This document shows, in pieces, positions 7,095 to 15,509 of a stretch of DNA of 41,918 nt; within the stretch, counting starts at the first letter, position 1; every line of letters starts with the position of its first letter. The stretch is taken from contig DVHU01000054.1 in the NCBI GenBank assembly GCA_018711815.1, positions 1 through 41,918 on the forward strand, in the 5' to 3' direction. The notes below the pieces were generated by a model. That model did no database searches and had not been told where the DNA came from. It saw only the letters and a list, made by a program, of their open reading frames with translations. Source of the DNA: Candidatus Egerieimonas intestinavium. GTDB lineage: Bacteria; Bacillota; Clostridia; Lachnospirales; Lachnospiraceae. A program made the position numbers and the translations under genes.

Positions 7095-8084
7095 ATGGGG
7101 AAAGTATTGGTATCTGCATCGCACTATGACACGTTATGCCGGGAGGCCTGGAAGCTTTTGGAGGAGCACGGCCATCAGGTGATTTATGACCCATCCCGCT
7201 CCTTCCCGGCCTATTCCCAGGAGGAGCTAAAGATTGTCCTGAGGGACGTGGACGCGGCGGTGGTGGGCCTGGATCAGTATACGGAGGAGGTGTTTGCCCA
7301 TGCCCCAAAGCTGAAGGCAGTGGCGAAATTTGGGGTGGGCACCGATAACATTGACTGCCAGGCGGCCGCCCGGCACGGGGTAAAAGTATTAAACGCGCCG
7401 GGGATGAACGCCAACGGGGTGGCGGAGCTTACTCTGGGTCTGATGATCGATCTGTTCAGGGGCATCGTCCCCCTGCACAACAAAATCCTCAAGGGGGAGT
7501 GGCCCCGCTATATGGGTCGGGAGATCAAGGGGAAAAGAATAGGGCTTCTGGGCTTTGGGGCCATCGGCCAGCTGGTGGCAGAAAAGCTGAGGGGATTTTC
7601 TGCGGAGGTGTACGCCTACGATCTCTATCCCAACGAAGAGCGGGCCCGGGAGCTGGGGGTGACCATGGCCGGTCTGGAGGAGATCATAGAGACCTGCGAT
7701 GCGGTCAGTATCCATATTCCGCCCTCAAAGGAATCCTACCACATGTTTGATGGGAAACTCCTGGACCGCATGAAGGACGGGGCGTATCTCATCAACGCAG
7801 CCCGGGGAGCGCTGGTGGATTTGGAGGCGTTGGCGGAAAAATTAAAGACCGGGAAGCTATCCGGGGCGGCCCTGGATGCCTTTGAGGTGGAGCCCCTGGA
7901 TGAAAAGGCTCCCATATTGAGCTGTGAGAATGTCCTGGTGACTCCCCACACCGGAGGGGAAACCTATGAAGCCTACAGGGATATCAGCCTCTGCACGGCG
8001 AAGGATATCATCCGGGTGCTCAACCAGGAGGAGCCGGTTCATTGGGTGAATAAAAGTTTCTGGGAAGAAGGCAGGGGAGTTTAA
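7095..8084 (+). CDS. D-isomer-specific 2-hydroxyacid dehydrogenase (phosphoglycerate dehydrogenase-like)
   Basis: The 329-residue protein has the two-domain layout of the D-2-hydroxyacid dehydrogenase family. The N-terminal substrate domain contains KFGVGTDNID. The NAD domain has GLLGFGAIGQ (Rossmann GxGxxG), then INAARG (catalytic Arg), DAFEVEP (Glu) and TPHTGG (His). It interconverts a 2-hydroxy acid and a 2-oxo acid with NAD(H). It most resembles the catalytic part of SerA but lacks the regulatory ACT domain, so serine biosynthesis is possible yet unproven; a lactate- or glyoxylate-type reductase is the alternative. It has its own promoter. No serC or serB lies nearby to support a serine role. 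Confidence 0.85.
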   Translation: MGKVLVSASHYDTLCREAWKLLEEHGHQVIYDPSRSFPAYSQEELKIVLRDVDAAVVGLDQYTEEVFAHAPKLKAVAKFGVGTDNIDCQAAARHGVKVLNAPGMNANGVAELTLGLMIDLFRGIVPLHNKILKGEWPRYMGREIKGKRIGLLGFGAIGQLVAEKLRGFSAEVYAYDLYPNEERARELGVTMAGLEEIIETCDAVSIHIPPSKESYHMFDGKLLDRMKDGAYLINAARGALVDLEALAEKLKTGKLSGAALDAFEVEPLDEKAPILSCENVLVTPHTGGETYEAYRDISLCTAKDIIRVLNQEEPVHWVNKSFWEEGRGV

Positions 8085-8115
8085 ATTTTAGGAGCTGGAA
8101 ATTTTCATGAAACAG

Positions 8116-8144
8116 TTGAGAATTGCCTGGATTCGTTGTATACT
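8116..8144 (+). promoter_or_regulatory. Promoter of purA
   Basis: TTGAGA (8116-8121), exactly 17 bases, TATACT (8139-8144). Transcription from here would give a leader of about 150 bases. A weaker second -10 candidate, TACAAT near 8253, lies in the leader. Confidence 0.65.
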
Positions 8145-8170
8145 TATCTCGTATTGCTTTGTTGCGGAAA

Positions 8171-8204
8171 CGGTGGAGATTTATTAAGCTACGTAATACC
8201 ACCG
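8171..8204 (+). other. Hairpin in the purA leader
   Basis: CGGTGG at 8171-8176 pairs with CCACCG at 8199-8204, and TATTA (8182-8186) with TAATA (8194-8198) continues the stem after a five-base bulge. No T-run follows, so it is not a simple terminator. It does not match the purine riboswitch core that I know. Confidence 0.45.
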
Positions 8205-8303
8205 AAGGACTTTATAAGTAATAATAAGTTTTGCTTATAAGAAAACTGTGATACAATAAAACTGTATTTTTGGTATAAACAATACGCAGGAGGATGTAAG
8301 AGA

Positions 8304-9587
8304 ATGATTAAGGCAGTTGTAGGAGCAAACTGGGGAGATGAGGGCAAAGGTAAGATTACCGATATGCTGGGCAAGGAGGCGGACATTATCGTGCGTTTCC
8401 AGGGCGGAGCCAACGCGGGCCACACCATTATCAACGATTATGGTAAATTTGCCCTTCACACCCTGCCGTCCGGTGTGTTTTATGATCACACCACCAGCGT
8501 CATCGGCAACGGTGTTGCCCTGAATATTCCGGTACTGTTCAAGGAGATTCAGAGTATTGTGGACCGGGGCGTGCCCATGCCCGCCATCAAGGTCTCCGAC
8601 CGGGCGCAGATGGTAATGTCCTACCATGTGCTTTTTGATCAGTACGAGGAGGAGCGTTTGGGCGGAAAGTCCTTCGGTTCCACCAAATCCGGCATTGCAC
8701 CCTTCTACTCAGATAAATATGCGAAAATCGGTTTCCAGGTCAGCGAGCTCTTCGGCGAAGAGGAGGAGCTTAGGGATAAGGTGGCCAGAGTGTGCGAGAC
8801 GAAAAACGTAATGCTGGAGCATCTGTATCACAAGCCCCTGCTGGATCCGGAGAAGATTTTTGAGGAGCTGATGAGCTACAGGGAGATGGTTGCCCCCTAC
8901 GCCTGCGACGTGTCCAGCTTCCTGTGGAACGCCTGGAAGGAGGGCAAGGAGATCCTGCTGGAGGGACAGCTGGGAACCTTGAAAGATCCGGATCACGGCA
9001 TCTATCCCATGGTTACCTCTTCCTCCACGTTGGCTGCCTACGGGGCCATCGGAGCGGGAGTGCCCCCCTATGCCATTGAGAAGGTGATCACTGTCTGCAA
9101 GGCTTACTCCAGCGCGGTGGGAGCGGGAGCCTTTGTCTCCGAGATTTTTGGGGAGGAGGCTGACGAGCTGAGACGCCGGGGAGGAGACGGCGGAGAGTTC
9201 GGCGCCACCACAGGGCGCCCCAGAAGAATGGGCTGGTTTGACTGTGTGGCTTCCAAGTATGGCTGCCGCTTGCAGGGCACCACAGACGTGGCCTTCACGG
9301 TGCTGGATGTGCTGGGATACCTGGATGAGATTCCCGTTTGCGTGGGCTACGACATCGACGGCCAGGTGACCACAGAATTCCCGGTGACCCATCTGCTGGA
9401 GAAGGCAAAGCCTGTGCTGAAGGTACTGCCCGGATGGAAGTGCGATATCCGCGGAATTAAAAATTACGAGGAGCTGCCGGAGAACTGCCGGAAGTACATC
9501 GAGTTTGTGGAGGAGCAGATCGGCTTCCCCATCACCATGGTCTCCAACGGCCCGGGAAGAAACGACATTATCTACAGAAATAAATAA
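8304..9587 (+). CDS. purA: Adenylosuccinate synthetase
   Basis: PurA joins IMP and aspartate using GTP to give adenylosuccinate, the first committed step to AMP. The 427-residue length is standard. The N-terminus VGANWGDEGKGK holds the GTP-binding loop with catalytic Asp12, and NAGHTI carries the catalytic His. Further conserved parts are GSTKSGIAP, GQLG.L.DPDHGIYP and TTGRPRRMGWFD. An AGGAGG at 8288-8293 precedes the ATG. The gene is monocistronic: its own promoter lies upstream and a 13-bp perfect terminator follows within 15 bases of the stop. Confidence 0.97.
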   Translation: MIKAVVGANWGDEGKGKITDMLGKEADIIVRFQGGANAGHTIINDYGKFALHTLPSGVFYDHTTSVIGNGVALNIPVLFKEIQSIVDRGVPMPAIKVSDRAQMVMSYHVLFDQYEEERLGGKSFGSTKSGIAPFYSDKYAKIGFQVSELFGEEEELRDKVARVCETKNVMLEHLYHKPLLDPEKIFEELMSYREMVAPYACDVSSFLWNAWKEGKEILLEGQLGTLKDPDHGIYPMVTSSSTLAAYGAIGAGVPPYAIEKVITVCKAYSSAVGAGAFVSEIFGEEADELRRRGGDGGEFGATTGRPRRMGWFDCVASKYGCRLQGTTDVAFTVLDVLGYLDEIPVCVGYDIDGQVTTEFPVTHLLEKAKPVLKVLPGWKCDIRGIKNYEELPENCRKYIEFVEEQIGFPITMVSNGPGRNDIIYRNK

Positions 9588-9601
9588 AGCCAATAAAAAG
9601 G

Positions 9602-9650
9602 CGTCCCCCAAGTGATTTCATTCATGAGAACACTTGGGGGACGTTTTTTT
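9602..9650 (+). terminator. Terminator of purA
   Basis: A perfect 13-bp stem, CGTCCCCCAAGTG at 9602-9614 with its complement at 9631-9643, is followed by seven T. Confidence 0.95.
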
Positions 9651-9660
9651 GTTTTTGGGA

Positions 9661-9798
9661 AATTCCTTTGAATTTTCCAGAGAACAAAAAGCCCTCCGGG
9701 CAGGAGCGCACTGCGGCGGAGAGGAGTTATGTCGCTAAAGCTACCCACCGCAGGCGGAGAATCCTGGCAAGCAGGATTCTCTTTTGCTGAAAGGAATT
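9661..9798. other. Closed multi-branch inverted-repeat element in the purA-pucR gap
   Basis: The 441-base gap between purA and the PucR gene holds no ORF that I can support. Instead, AATTCCTTT at 9661-9669 pairs perfectly with AAAGGAATT at 9790-9798 and encloses three hairpins: GCCC/GGGC (9691-9701), CTGCGG/CCGCAG (9711-9753) and AGAATCCTG/CAGGATTCT (9758-9780, followed by CTTTTG). This could be a 138-base structured RNA or a small non-autonomous mobile repeat with terminal inverted repeats. I found no flanking target duplication. The rest of the gap (9800-10010) is AT-rich and probably carries the regulator's promoter. Confidence 0.5.
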
Positions 9799-10028
9799 AC
9801 GGAGCCGGGCGAAGTTGTATCAAGTTACGCGAAATAATCAGTTTTATTTTGGGGTATAAATAAAAAATACTATTAACAAGCATATACAGTGCAATATTTC
9901 TGGAAATATATATAGCTGCATGGTAATATGGGAGGGGATTCTTGGTAAAAATTTTGGGGTTCCGCAGATATAGAAAAAAATCCAGGGCAAAATAGCCAAA
10001 TGGGATTGAGAAAAAAGGAGTGAGAAAA

Positions 10029-11207
10029 ATGCCGATTACTGTGCGGGAAGTGTGGCAGCTGGAGGAATTTCGGGTTTTTCGCCTGGTGGCGGGAGAGAGC
10101 GGGCTGGACAATAAAGTGTGCAACGTGGGGATTTTGGACTATGAGTACGCCACGGAGGACAGGAAGCTGAGGAAGCAGTGGGCCTTTGCCCGGAATGCTT
10201 TTGTGATTTCTAGCTTTCTTTTTGCCCGAAATGCCCCGGAGAAAATTTTGGATGCCCTGAAAGGGTTGGTGGAGGACGGCATCAGCGGTCTGGCGGTGAA
10301 GACTATCTACTACCAGGAACTGCCTCAGGAAGCCCTGGACTATGCAGATCAGCAGGGGCTTCCTATTTTTCTTTTTGGGCGGGATGAGGCATATTTTGAG
10401 GAGATTGTGGTGACGATCAAGGCCAAGATGGACGAGTGGGATGACAAAGAGCTGCTGGAGGAGAGGATCGAGCGCCTCCTCAAGGGGGAGCTGACCGTTA
10501 CGGAGCGAAATGTGCTCATCTGGAGAATTTTGAAGGCGGATATGCGGCAGTATGTGGTGGCCTACTGCCAGCCCAAGGATAAAGAAAAGAGCAGAGACGC
10601 CTACAGTATTTATCGGAGCATTCAGGCGGGGCTGATGAAGTGCGACACGGTATTTTTTTACAAGGGAGGATTTCTGCTGATTTTGGATATGCGCAGCTGC
10701 TCCGGGGATCTGGGCGCGGCAGTGCGCAGAAGAATGCAGTTTAGAAAGGAAAATTTTTGGATCGGCCTTGGGAACCTCCATTGGATCCCCGAAGAGCTGA
10801 ATCGGGCCATCGAGGAAGGCCTGTGCGCCCAGGAGTATGCCAGACGCCGGGAGTGTTCCTGGATTTCTTTTGACCGGCTGGGAATTTATCAGATCTTAAT
10901 GCCCTATTATCGGGACAACTGGATGCGCCAGTACAGCCGACGACTGTTGGGGCGGATTCGCCAGTTTGATGACCAGTATGAGGGGGAGCTTTTCAAGACT
11001 ATTCAGAGCTATGTAACCTACGGAGGGGATGTGACCCGGGTGGCGGAAGAGCTTCATCTGCACAAAAATACCGTCCGCTATCGGGTGAATAAGGTAAAAG
11101 AGCTCTTGGATATGGAGGGGGAGGTGAGCTTTAACGAACAGATGATGATCGCATACAAAATTTATGAGCTGTACGGGGAGGAGGAATTCTTCTCTGAGAA
11201 AAATTGA
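10029..11207 (+). CDS. PucR-family transcriptional regulator
   Basis: A 392-residue cytoplasmic regulator. The N-terminal 120 residues match the PucR ligand-sensing domain (ITVREVWQLEEFRVFRLVAG, later ILDYEYA). The C-terminus carries the PucR-type helix-turn-helix, VTRVAEELHLHKNTVRYRVNKVKELL. In Bacillus, PucR controls purine catabolism; relatives control uptake and breakdown of various nitrogen compounds. AAGGAG at 10015-10020 is eight bases before ATG 10029, so I prefer that start over the GTG at 10020. It lies directly upstream of the ABC transporter/aldolase/aminotransferase block and is its likely regulator, with ligand unknown. A terminator separates it from the block. Confidence 0.88.
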   Translation: MPITVREVWQLEEFRVFRLVAGESGLDNKVCNVGILDYEYATEDRKLRKQWAFARNAFVISSFLFARNAPEKILDALKGLVEDGISGLAVKTIYYQELPQEALDYADQQGLPIFLFGRDEAYFEEIVVTIKAKMDEWDDKELLEERIERLLKGELTVTERNVLIWRILKADMRQYVVAYCQPKDKEKSRDAYSIYRSIQAGLMKCDTVFFYKGGFLLILDMRSCSGDLGAAVRRRMQFRKENFWIGLGNLHWIPEELNRAIEEGLCAQEYARRRECSWISFDRLGIYQILMPYYRDNWMRQYSRRLLGRIRQFDDQYEGELFKTIQSYVTYGGDVTRVAEELHLHKNTVRYRVNKVKELLDMEGEVSFNEQMMIAYKIYELYGEEEFFSEKN

Positions 11208-11223
11208 ACGCTGAAAGCATAGA

Positions 11224-11266
11224 GGGAGGCCGTTGGAAAATGTACAAAAATGGGCCTCCCGTTTTT
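11224..11266 (+). terminator. Terminator of the PucR gene
   Basis: GGGAGGCC at 11224-11231 pairs with GGCCTCCC at 11253-11260, then GTTTTT. Confidence 0.85.
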
Positions 11267-11294
11267 GTGGGGAGAACGATGATAAAAAAGGAAA

Positions 11295-11384
11295 AATATG
11301 ACAGAATTACTACAGAAAAGAGCAAGAAACATGTGCAATATGACAGAAGGAATCAAAAGGATTTTAGACAGCGATGTTTAAAAT
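11295..11384 (+). promoter_or_regulatory. Candidate activator sites and promoter of the transporter operon
   Basis: The 12-mer AATATGACAGAA occurs at 11295-11306 and 11337-11348, 42 bases apart, which is four helical turns. A TAAAAT at 11379-11384 could be the -10 box, but nothing resembling a -35 box stands 17 bases before it. Direct repeats plus a poor -35 fit an activator-dependent promoter, plausibly bound by the PucR protein encoded next door. This is inference. Confidence 0.35.
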
Positions 11385-11408
11385 ACATAAAAAAGGAGGT
11401 TTTTACTT

Positions 11409-12596
11409 ATGAAGATGAAAAAAGTACTGGCAGCAGTGTTGGCGGGAGTCATGACCGTTTCCCTGGCGGCCTGCGGAGGCGGCGACAGTAAAGAAGAGAG
11501 CGCCAGCAGCGGCGGAAATGTGTTAAAGCTGGGGCTTTGTATGCCCTTCACAGGGGCCAGCGCGGTAGCGGGGGAATATGCCCGGTACGGCGTGGAGATG
11601 GCGGTGGAGGAGATCAATGAGGCCGGCGGCTTCGAGGTAGGCGGAGAGAAGTACACCTTTGAGATCGTGGAGGCGGACAACGAGGCCAAACCGGAGATTA
11701 CCAACAACGCCTACAATAAGCTCATTGGACAGGATGAGGTAATCGCTATTATCGGGCCGGATTCCAGCGGTCCTATGATTTCTGCAGGTCCCCTGGCCAC
11801 TTCCGCCAAAGTGCCGGCGATTACCACTACCGGCAGCAATCCCGATTGCACCACTGTGGGCGGAGAGTATGTGTTCCGTGCCTGCTGGACGGACAGCTAC
11901 CAGGCGGTGGTCTGCGCCCAGGTAGCCCAGGATATGCTGGAGGCTTCCAAGGTGGCGGTGCTCTACAGCAACGCGGACGATTATTCCATGGGTCTGGCCC
12001 AGAATTTTAAGGAGCAGTTAGAGGCTAACGGCGGTGAGGTTGTGGCCTTTGAGGCTTATGCGGGAGCAGATGTGAAGGATTATAAGGCCCAGCTGACCAA
12101 CATTCAGAATTCCGGTGCGGAGGTGATCTTCCTCCCCAACCAGGCCGGTGAGCTTCCCCTGCAGATCAAGCAGATTCGGGAGATGAACATCGACGCGGAA
12201 ATCTTAGGCGAGATGAGCTGGGATAACCCCAACGTGCCGGAGGTGGCCGGAAATGAGAATGTGGAGGGCTGCTACTTTATCTCCCTGTTCGCTGCGGACA
12301 GCACAGATCCTGTGGCCCAGGCGTATACGGAGGCTTTCCGGGAGAAGTACGACATGGAACCCAACACTCAGTCCACCATGAGCTATGATTCCGTGCAGAT
12401 CATTGTGGACGCTCTTCAGAGAGCAGGCACAGTGGAGGACAGCGAGGCCTTCCGGGACGCCCTGGCTGAGACGGATATGGATCTGCCCAGCGGACATCTG
12501 GTGTATGACGAAAACAGAAATCCTCAGAAAGCCGCCAACATCATGATCTACAAAGACGGAATACCTACCTATGTGACTACGATTGCTCCGAACTAA
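11409..12596 (+). CDS. Branched-chain amino acid-type ABC transporter substrate-binding lipoprotein
   Basis: A 395-residue Leu/Ile/Val-binding-protein family member. The signal peptide ends in the lipobox LAAC with Cys22 as lipidation site, followed by a Gly/Ser-rich linker. The mature protein shows the family start LGLCMPFTGASAVAGEYARYGVEMAVEEIN and the hinge region IGPDSSGPMISAGPLA with TTTGSNPD. It should be tethered outside the membrane and hand its ligand to the two permeases encoded downstream. The ligand could be an amino acid, a short amide or another small acid, as this family is broad. AAGGAGG precedes the ATG. A hairpin cascade separates it from the permeases. Confidence 0.93.
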   Translation: MKMKKVLAAVLAGVMTVSLAACGGGDSKEESASSGGNVLKLGLCMPFTGASAVAGEYARYGVEMAVEEINEAGGFEVGGEKYTFEIVEADNEAKPEITNNAYNKLIGQDEVIAIIGPDSSGPMISAGPLATSAKVPAITTTGSNPDCTTVGGEYVFRACWTDSYQAVVCAQVAQDMLEASKVAVLYSNADDYSMGLAQNFKEQLEANGGEVVAFEAYAGADVKDYKAQLTNIQNSGAEVIFLPNQAGELPLQIKQIREMNIDAEILGEMSWDNPNVPEVAGNENVEGCYFISLFAADSTDPVAQAYTEAFREKYDMEPNTQSTMSYDSVQIIVDALQRAGTVEDSEAFRDALAETDMDLPSGHLVYDENRNPQKAANIMIYKDGIPTYVTTIAPN

Positions 12597-12612
12597 CGAA
12601 TGTGTAACCCTC

Positions 12613-12705
12613 CGGGCGTCCCGCGATTCATGTCCTGCGGACGGGCGGGACTCGCCCGATAAAGGATGAAGGTCATGCCGGATTCGGGAGCTCCCTGGAT
12701 CCGGC
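12613..12705 (+). promoter_or_regulatory. Intercistronic hairpin pair between binding protein and permease
   Basis: CGGGCG plus TCCCGC at 12613-12624 pairs with GCGGGA plus CGCCCG at 12645-12658, with an inner GTCC/GGAC hairpin. A second hairpin, GCCGGAT at 12677-12683 with ATCCGGC at 12699-12705, encloses the palindrome GGGAGCTCCC. There is no T-run. Such structures commonly protect the upstream mRNA or dampen read-through, giving more binding protein than permease. Confidence 0.55.
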
Positions 12706-12761
12706 TATCTTTATTTTTAGGGGCAGCTGCAAGCCATACTTTGAAGATAGGAGAGAACAGA

Positions 12762-13643
12762 ATGTCACAATTTTTTCAGCTTTTAATCTATGGGATCCAG
12801 ATCGGCGCCGTCTACGCGCTGGTGGCTTTGGGGTACACCATGGTGTACGGCATCGTGGATCTGATTAATTTTGCTCACGGGGATTTCCTCATGCTGGGGG
12901 CATACACCGCCTTTTTTACCTGCATGTTCATGGGAAATCATTTCATCATCTGCCTGCTGATGTCCATGCTGGTGGCCGGGGTTATCGGCATCATCACAGA
13001 CAGGATCGCCTACAAGCCCATGAGGAACCAGCCTAAGCTGTCGGCGCTGATCACGGCTCTGGGCGTTTCCACCTTTATTCAGAACTTCTGCCGTGCTCTT
13101 CCTTTTATCGGGCCCATTCCCAAGGCATTCCCCACCTTGATCGAGAGCAAAAATATTGCCATCGGGGATATTACCATCACCACCACCCAGATTCTTCTGA
13201 TTGTCCTGGCTCTGGCGCTGATGCTGGGACTGAATTTTATTGTAAACAGGACGAAGGTAGGCCGGGGAATGCGCTCTGTGTCCATGGATCGGGACGCCTC
13301 GGCCCTGATGGGAATCAATATCAATCGGACCATCGCCATCACTTTCTTCATCGGCGCAGCCTTGGCCGGAGCCGGCGGCGTCTTCTACGGGATCATGTAC
13401 CCGGCCCTGGAGGTAAGCATAGGTTCTTTCCTGGGAAACAAGGCCTTCATCGCTGCGGTGGTGGGCGGCATTGGGAGCATCAAGGGAGCCATGTGGGGCG
13501 GCATGATTATGGGTGTCATCGAGGTGTTTGCCACAAATATCAACGCGGATCTGGGGTTTGGCGTGGCGTATCTGGTTTTGATTATTATTCTGCTGTTTAA
13601 GCCGGCAGGTCTCTTCGGCAAGCTGGTGACAGAGAAAGTGTAG
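12762..13643 (+). CDS. livH: ABC transporter permease, LivH family
   Basis: A 293-residue inner-membrane permease with about eight hydrophobic segments. The start LLIYGIQIGAVYALVALGYT and the following YGIVDLINFAHGD are typical LivH. Near the C-terminus is AAVVGGIGSIKGAMWGGMIMG, the cytoplasmic loop that contacts the ATPases. I use ATG 12762, preceded by AGGAGAG; the frame stays open upstream to 12666, but that stretch is the hairpin region and is not membrane-protein-like. With livM it forms the translocation pore for the ligand of the upstream binding protein. Confidence 0.92.
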   Translation: MSQFFQLLIYGIQIGAVYALVALGYTMVYGIVDLINFAHGDFLMLGAYTAFFTCMFMGNHFIICLLMSMLVAGVIGIITDRIAYKPMRNQPKLSALITALGVSTFIQNFCRALPFIGPIPKAFPTLIESKNIAIGDITITTTQILLIVLALALMLGLNFIVNRTKVGRGMRSVSMDRDASALMGININRTIAITFFIGAALAGAGGVFYGIMYPALEVSIGSFLGNKAFIAAVVGGIGSIKGAMWGGMIMGVIEVFATNINADLGFGVAYLVLIIILLFKPAGLFGKLVTEKV

Positions 13644-13653
13644 GTGATGTGGG

Positions 13654-14715
13654 ATGGGAAAATTAAAAATCGGACAAAAAGGGAAAAAATCCTATGTCAG
13701 CTATCTGATGATTCCGGCAGTGTTTTTTGGGGTGGTGCTGCTGCACCAGGCGGGCATCATTAACGCCTACTGGTATCAGATTATCCAGCTGGCCAGCATC
13801 AACGCCATCGTGGCCATGAGCTTAAACCTGGTCAACGGCATGACAGGACAGTTTTCTCTGGGTCAGGCGGGCTTTATGTCCGTGGGCGCCTACACGGCGG
13901 CTATGATGACAAAACTGGTATTTTCCGGATATATGGGAAATATTTTTGCCACCTATGGACTGTTTCTGGTGTCCCTGATTTTGGGGGCTGTCATGGCGGC
14001 CATCATTGGCCTTCTCATTGGTATTCCCTCCCTGCGGCTTAAGGGAGATTACCTGGCGATCATCACCCTGGGCTTCAGTGAGATTATCCGGGTGCTGTGG
14101 AGAGTTTTCCCCTGGGCAGGAAAGGCCAAGGGATTAAACGGTATCCAGAATCTCAGCAACTTTTCCATAATTTTCATCAGTGTGATTTTTGTGATGATTT
14201 TGCTGCGCAATTTTACCAACTCCAAATACGGAAGGGGCTGTATGGCTATCCGGGAGAATGAGCTGGCGGCGGAGACTATGGGCATCGATACCACTAAGGC
14301 AAAAATTAAATCCTTTGTATTTGCGGCCTTCATTGCAGGGCTGGGCGGCGGCCTCTATGCCCATTTGATGATGTTTATTAACCCGGAGATGTTTAACCAG
14401 ATTAAATCCACGGATATGCTGATGTACCTCTATGCCGGCGGTGTCGGCAGCTACAGCAGCGCCCTTTTGGGAGCCCTGATCTTTACCTTCCTCCCGGAAT
14501 TTCTCCGGTTCATGGGGGAGTGGCGCCTGGTAATCTTTGCTCTGGTCTTAATCCTGATTATGCTGAACCGTCCCAAGGGGATTTTTGGCAAGCATGAGTT
14601 TGGCTTTATGCGCTTCGGCCAGCCGGAGAGCATCCATCAGAAGGCGGACAACGGAGGACTGCTGTCCGGCCTGGCACAGAAGCTCAGGCAGAAAAAGACG
14701 GCGGAGAAGGCCTAG
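13654..14715 (+). CDS. livM: ABC transporter permease, LivM family
   Basis: A 353-residue membrane protein and partner of LivH. The family motif NLVNGMTGQFSLGQAGFMSVGAY lies around residues 53-75. RLKGDYLAIITLGFSEIIRV and the C-terminal GGVGSYSSALLGALIFTFLPE loop follow. The start has AGGTGA ten bases upstream, overlapping the livH stop, so translation is coupled. The tail of about 40 residues is polar and cytoplasmic. Confidence 0.93.
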   Translation: MGKLKIGQKGKKSYVSYLMIPAVFFGVVLLHQAGIINAYWYQIIQLASINAIVAMSLNLVNGMTGQFSLGQAGFMSVGAYTAAMMTKLVFSGYMGNIFATYGLFLVSLILGAVMAAIIGLLIGIPSLRLKGDYLAIITLGFSEIIRVLWRVFPWAGKAKGLNGIQNLSNFSIIFISVIFVMILLRNFTNSKYGRGCMAIRENELAAETMGIDTTKAKIKSFVFAAFIAGLGGGLYAHLMMFINPEMFNQIKSTDMLMYLYAGGVGSYSSALLGALIFTFLPEFLRFMGEWRLVIFALVLILIMLNRPKGIFGKHEFGFMRFGQPESIHQKADNGGLLSGLAQKLRQKKTAEKA

Positions 14716-14732
14716 GGAAGGGGGAGCTACAT

Positions 14733-15509
14733 ATGACGCTGTTAAAAGCAGAAAATCTGTCCATCGAGTTTGGCGGCCTGAAGGCAGTGCAGAATTTTAA
14801 TCTGGATCTAAAGGAGCGGGAACTTCTGGCCATCATCGGCCCCAACGGGGCGGGAAAAACCACCATTTTCAATATGCTCACCGGGATCTACAGGCCAACC
14901 CACGGGACGGTGACCATCGGCGACACGGTGATGAACGGTATGCGCTCCAACAAATTTACTGAGCACGGTATTGCCAGAACCTTTCAAAATATCCGGCTTT
15001 TCGGGTCGGTCAGCGTGCTGGACAATATTGTGATTGCCATGGAGCTGCAGGTGAAGTATAAGCTGGCGGACGCGCTGCTGCGGACGAAGCGGTTTCGACG
15101 CCAGGAGGAGGATTTCCGAAACCAGGCCATGGAACTGCTGAAGGTGTTTCACCTGGAGGATAAGGCGGAGTATCTGGCCAAGAATCTCCCCTACGGGGAG
15201 CAGAGGCGGCTGGAGATCGCCCGGGCCCTGGCTACCAATCCCAAGATCCTCTGTCTGGATGAGCCGGCGGCGGGGATGAATCCCAGTGAGGTGGAGGATC
15301 TGGTGCAGCTGATCGGGGAGATTCGGAAGCGCTTTGACATTTCTATCATCCTCATTGAGCACCACATGAACATGGTAATGGCCATCGCCGACAGGATCAA
15401 GGTGATTGAGTTCGGGGTGACCATCGCTGAGGGACGCCCGGAGGAGGTACAAAATGATCCCAAGGTAATCGAGGCTTATCTGGGCAAGGAGGAGGACGAC
15501 GTATGCTAG
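14733..15509 (+). CDS. livG: ABC transporter ATP-binding protein, LivG family
   Basis: A 258-residue ATPase. Walker A is GPNGAGKTT (about residues 36-44), the signature is the LivG-type YGEQRRLEIARAL rather than LSGGQ, and Walker B is ILCLDEPAAGMNP. The switch histidine follows in IEHHMN. It powers the permease pair from the cytoplasmic face. A GGGGGAG site precedes the ATG. It overlaps the livF start by seven bases. Confidence 0.94.
   Translation: MTLLKAENLSIEFGGLKAVQNFNLDLKERELLAIIGPNGAGKTTIFNMLTGIYRPTHGTVTIGDTVMNGMRSNKFTEHGIARTFQNIRLFGSVSVLDNIVIAMELQVKYKLADALLRTKRFRRQEEDFRNQAMELLKVFHLEDKAEYLAKNLPYGEQRRLEIARALATNPKILCLDEPAAGMNPSEVEDLVQLIGEIRKRFDISIILIEHHMNMVMAIADRIKVIEFGVTIAEGRPEEVQNDPKVIEAYLGKEEDDVC

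Noticed and set aside
8145-8303. Purine riboswitch before purA
   Set aside because: There is no three-way junction with the conserved TATA/loop-loop core; only one interrupted stem is seen.
12666-12761. Longer LivH starting at 12666
   Set aside because: The extra 32 residues come from the hairpin region and precede the conserved LivH start; AGGAGAG sits before ATG 12762.
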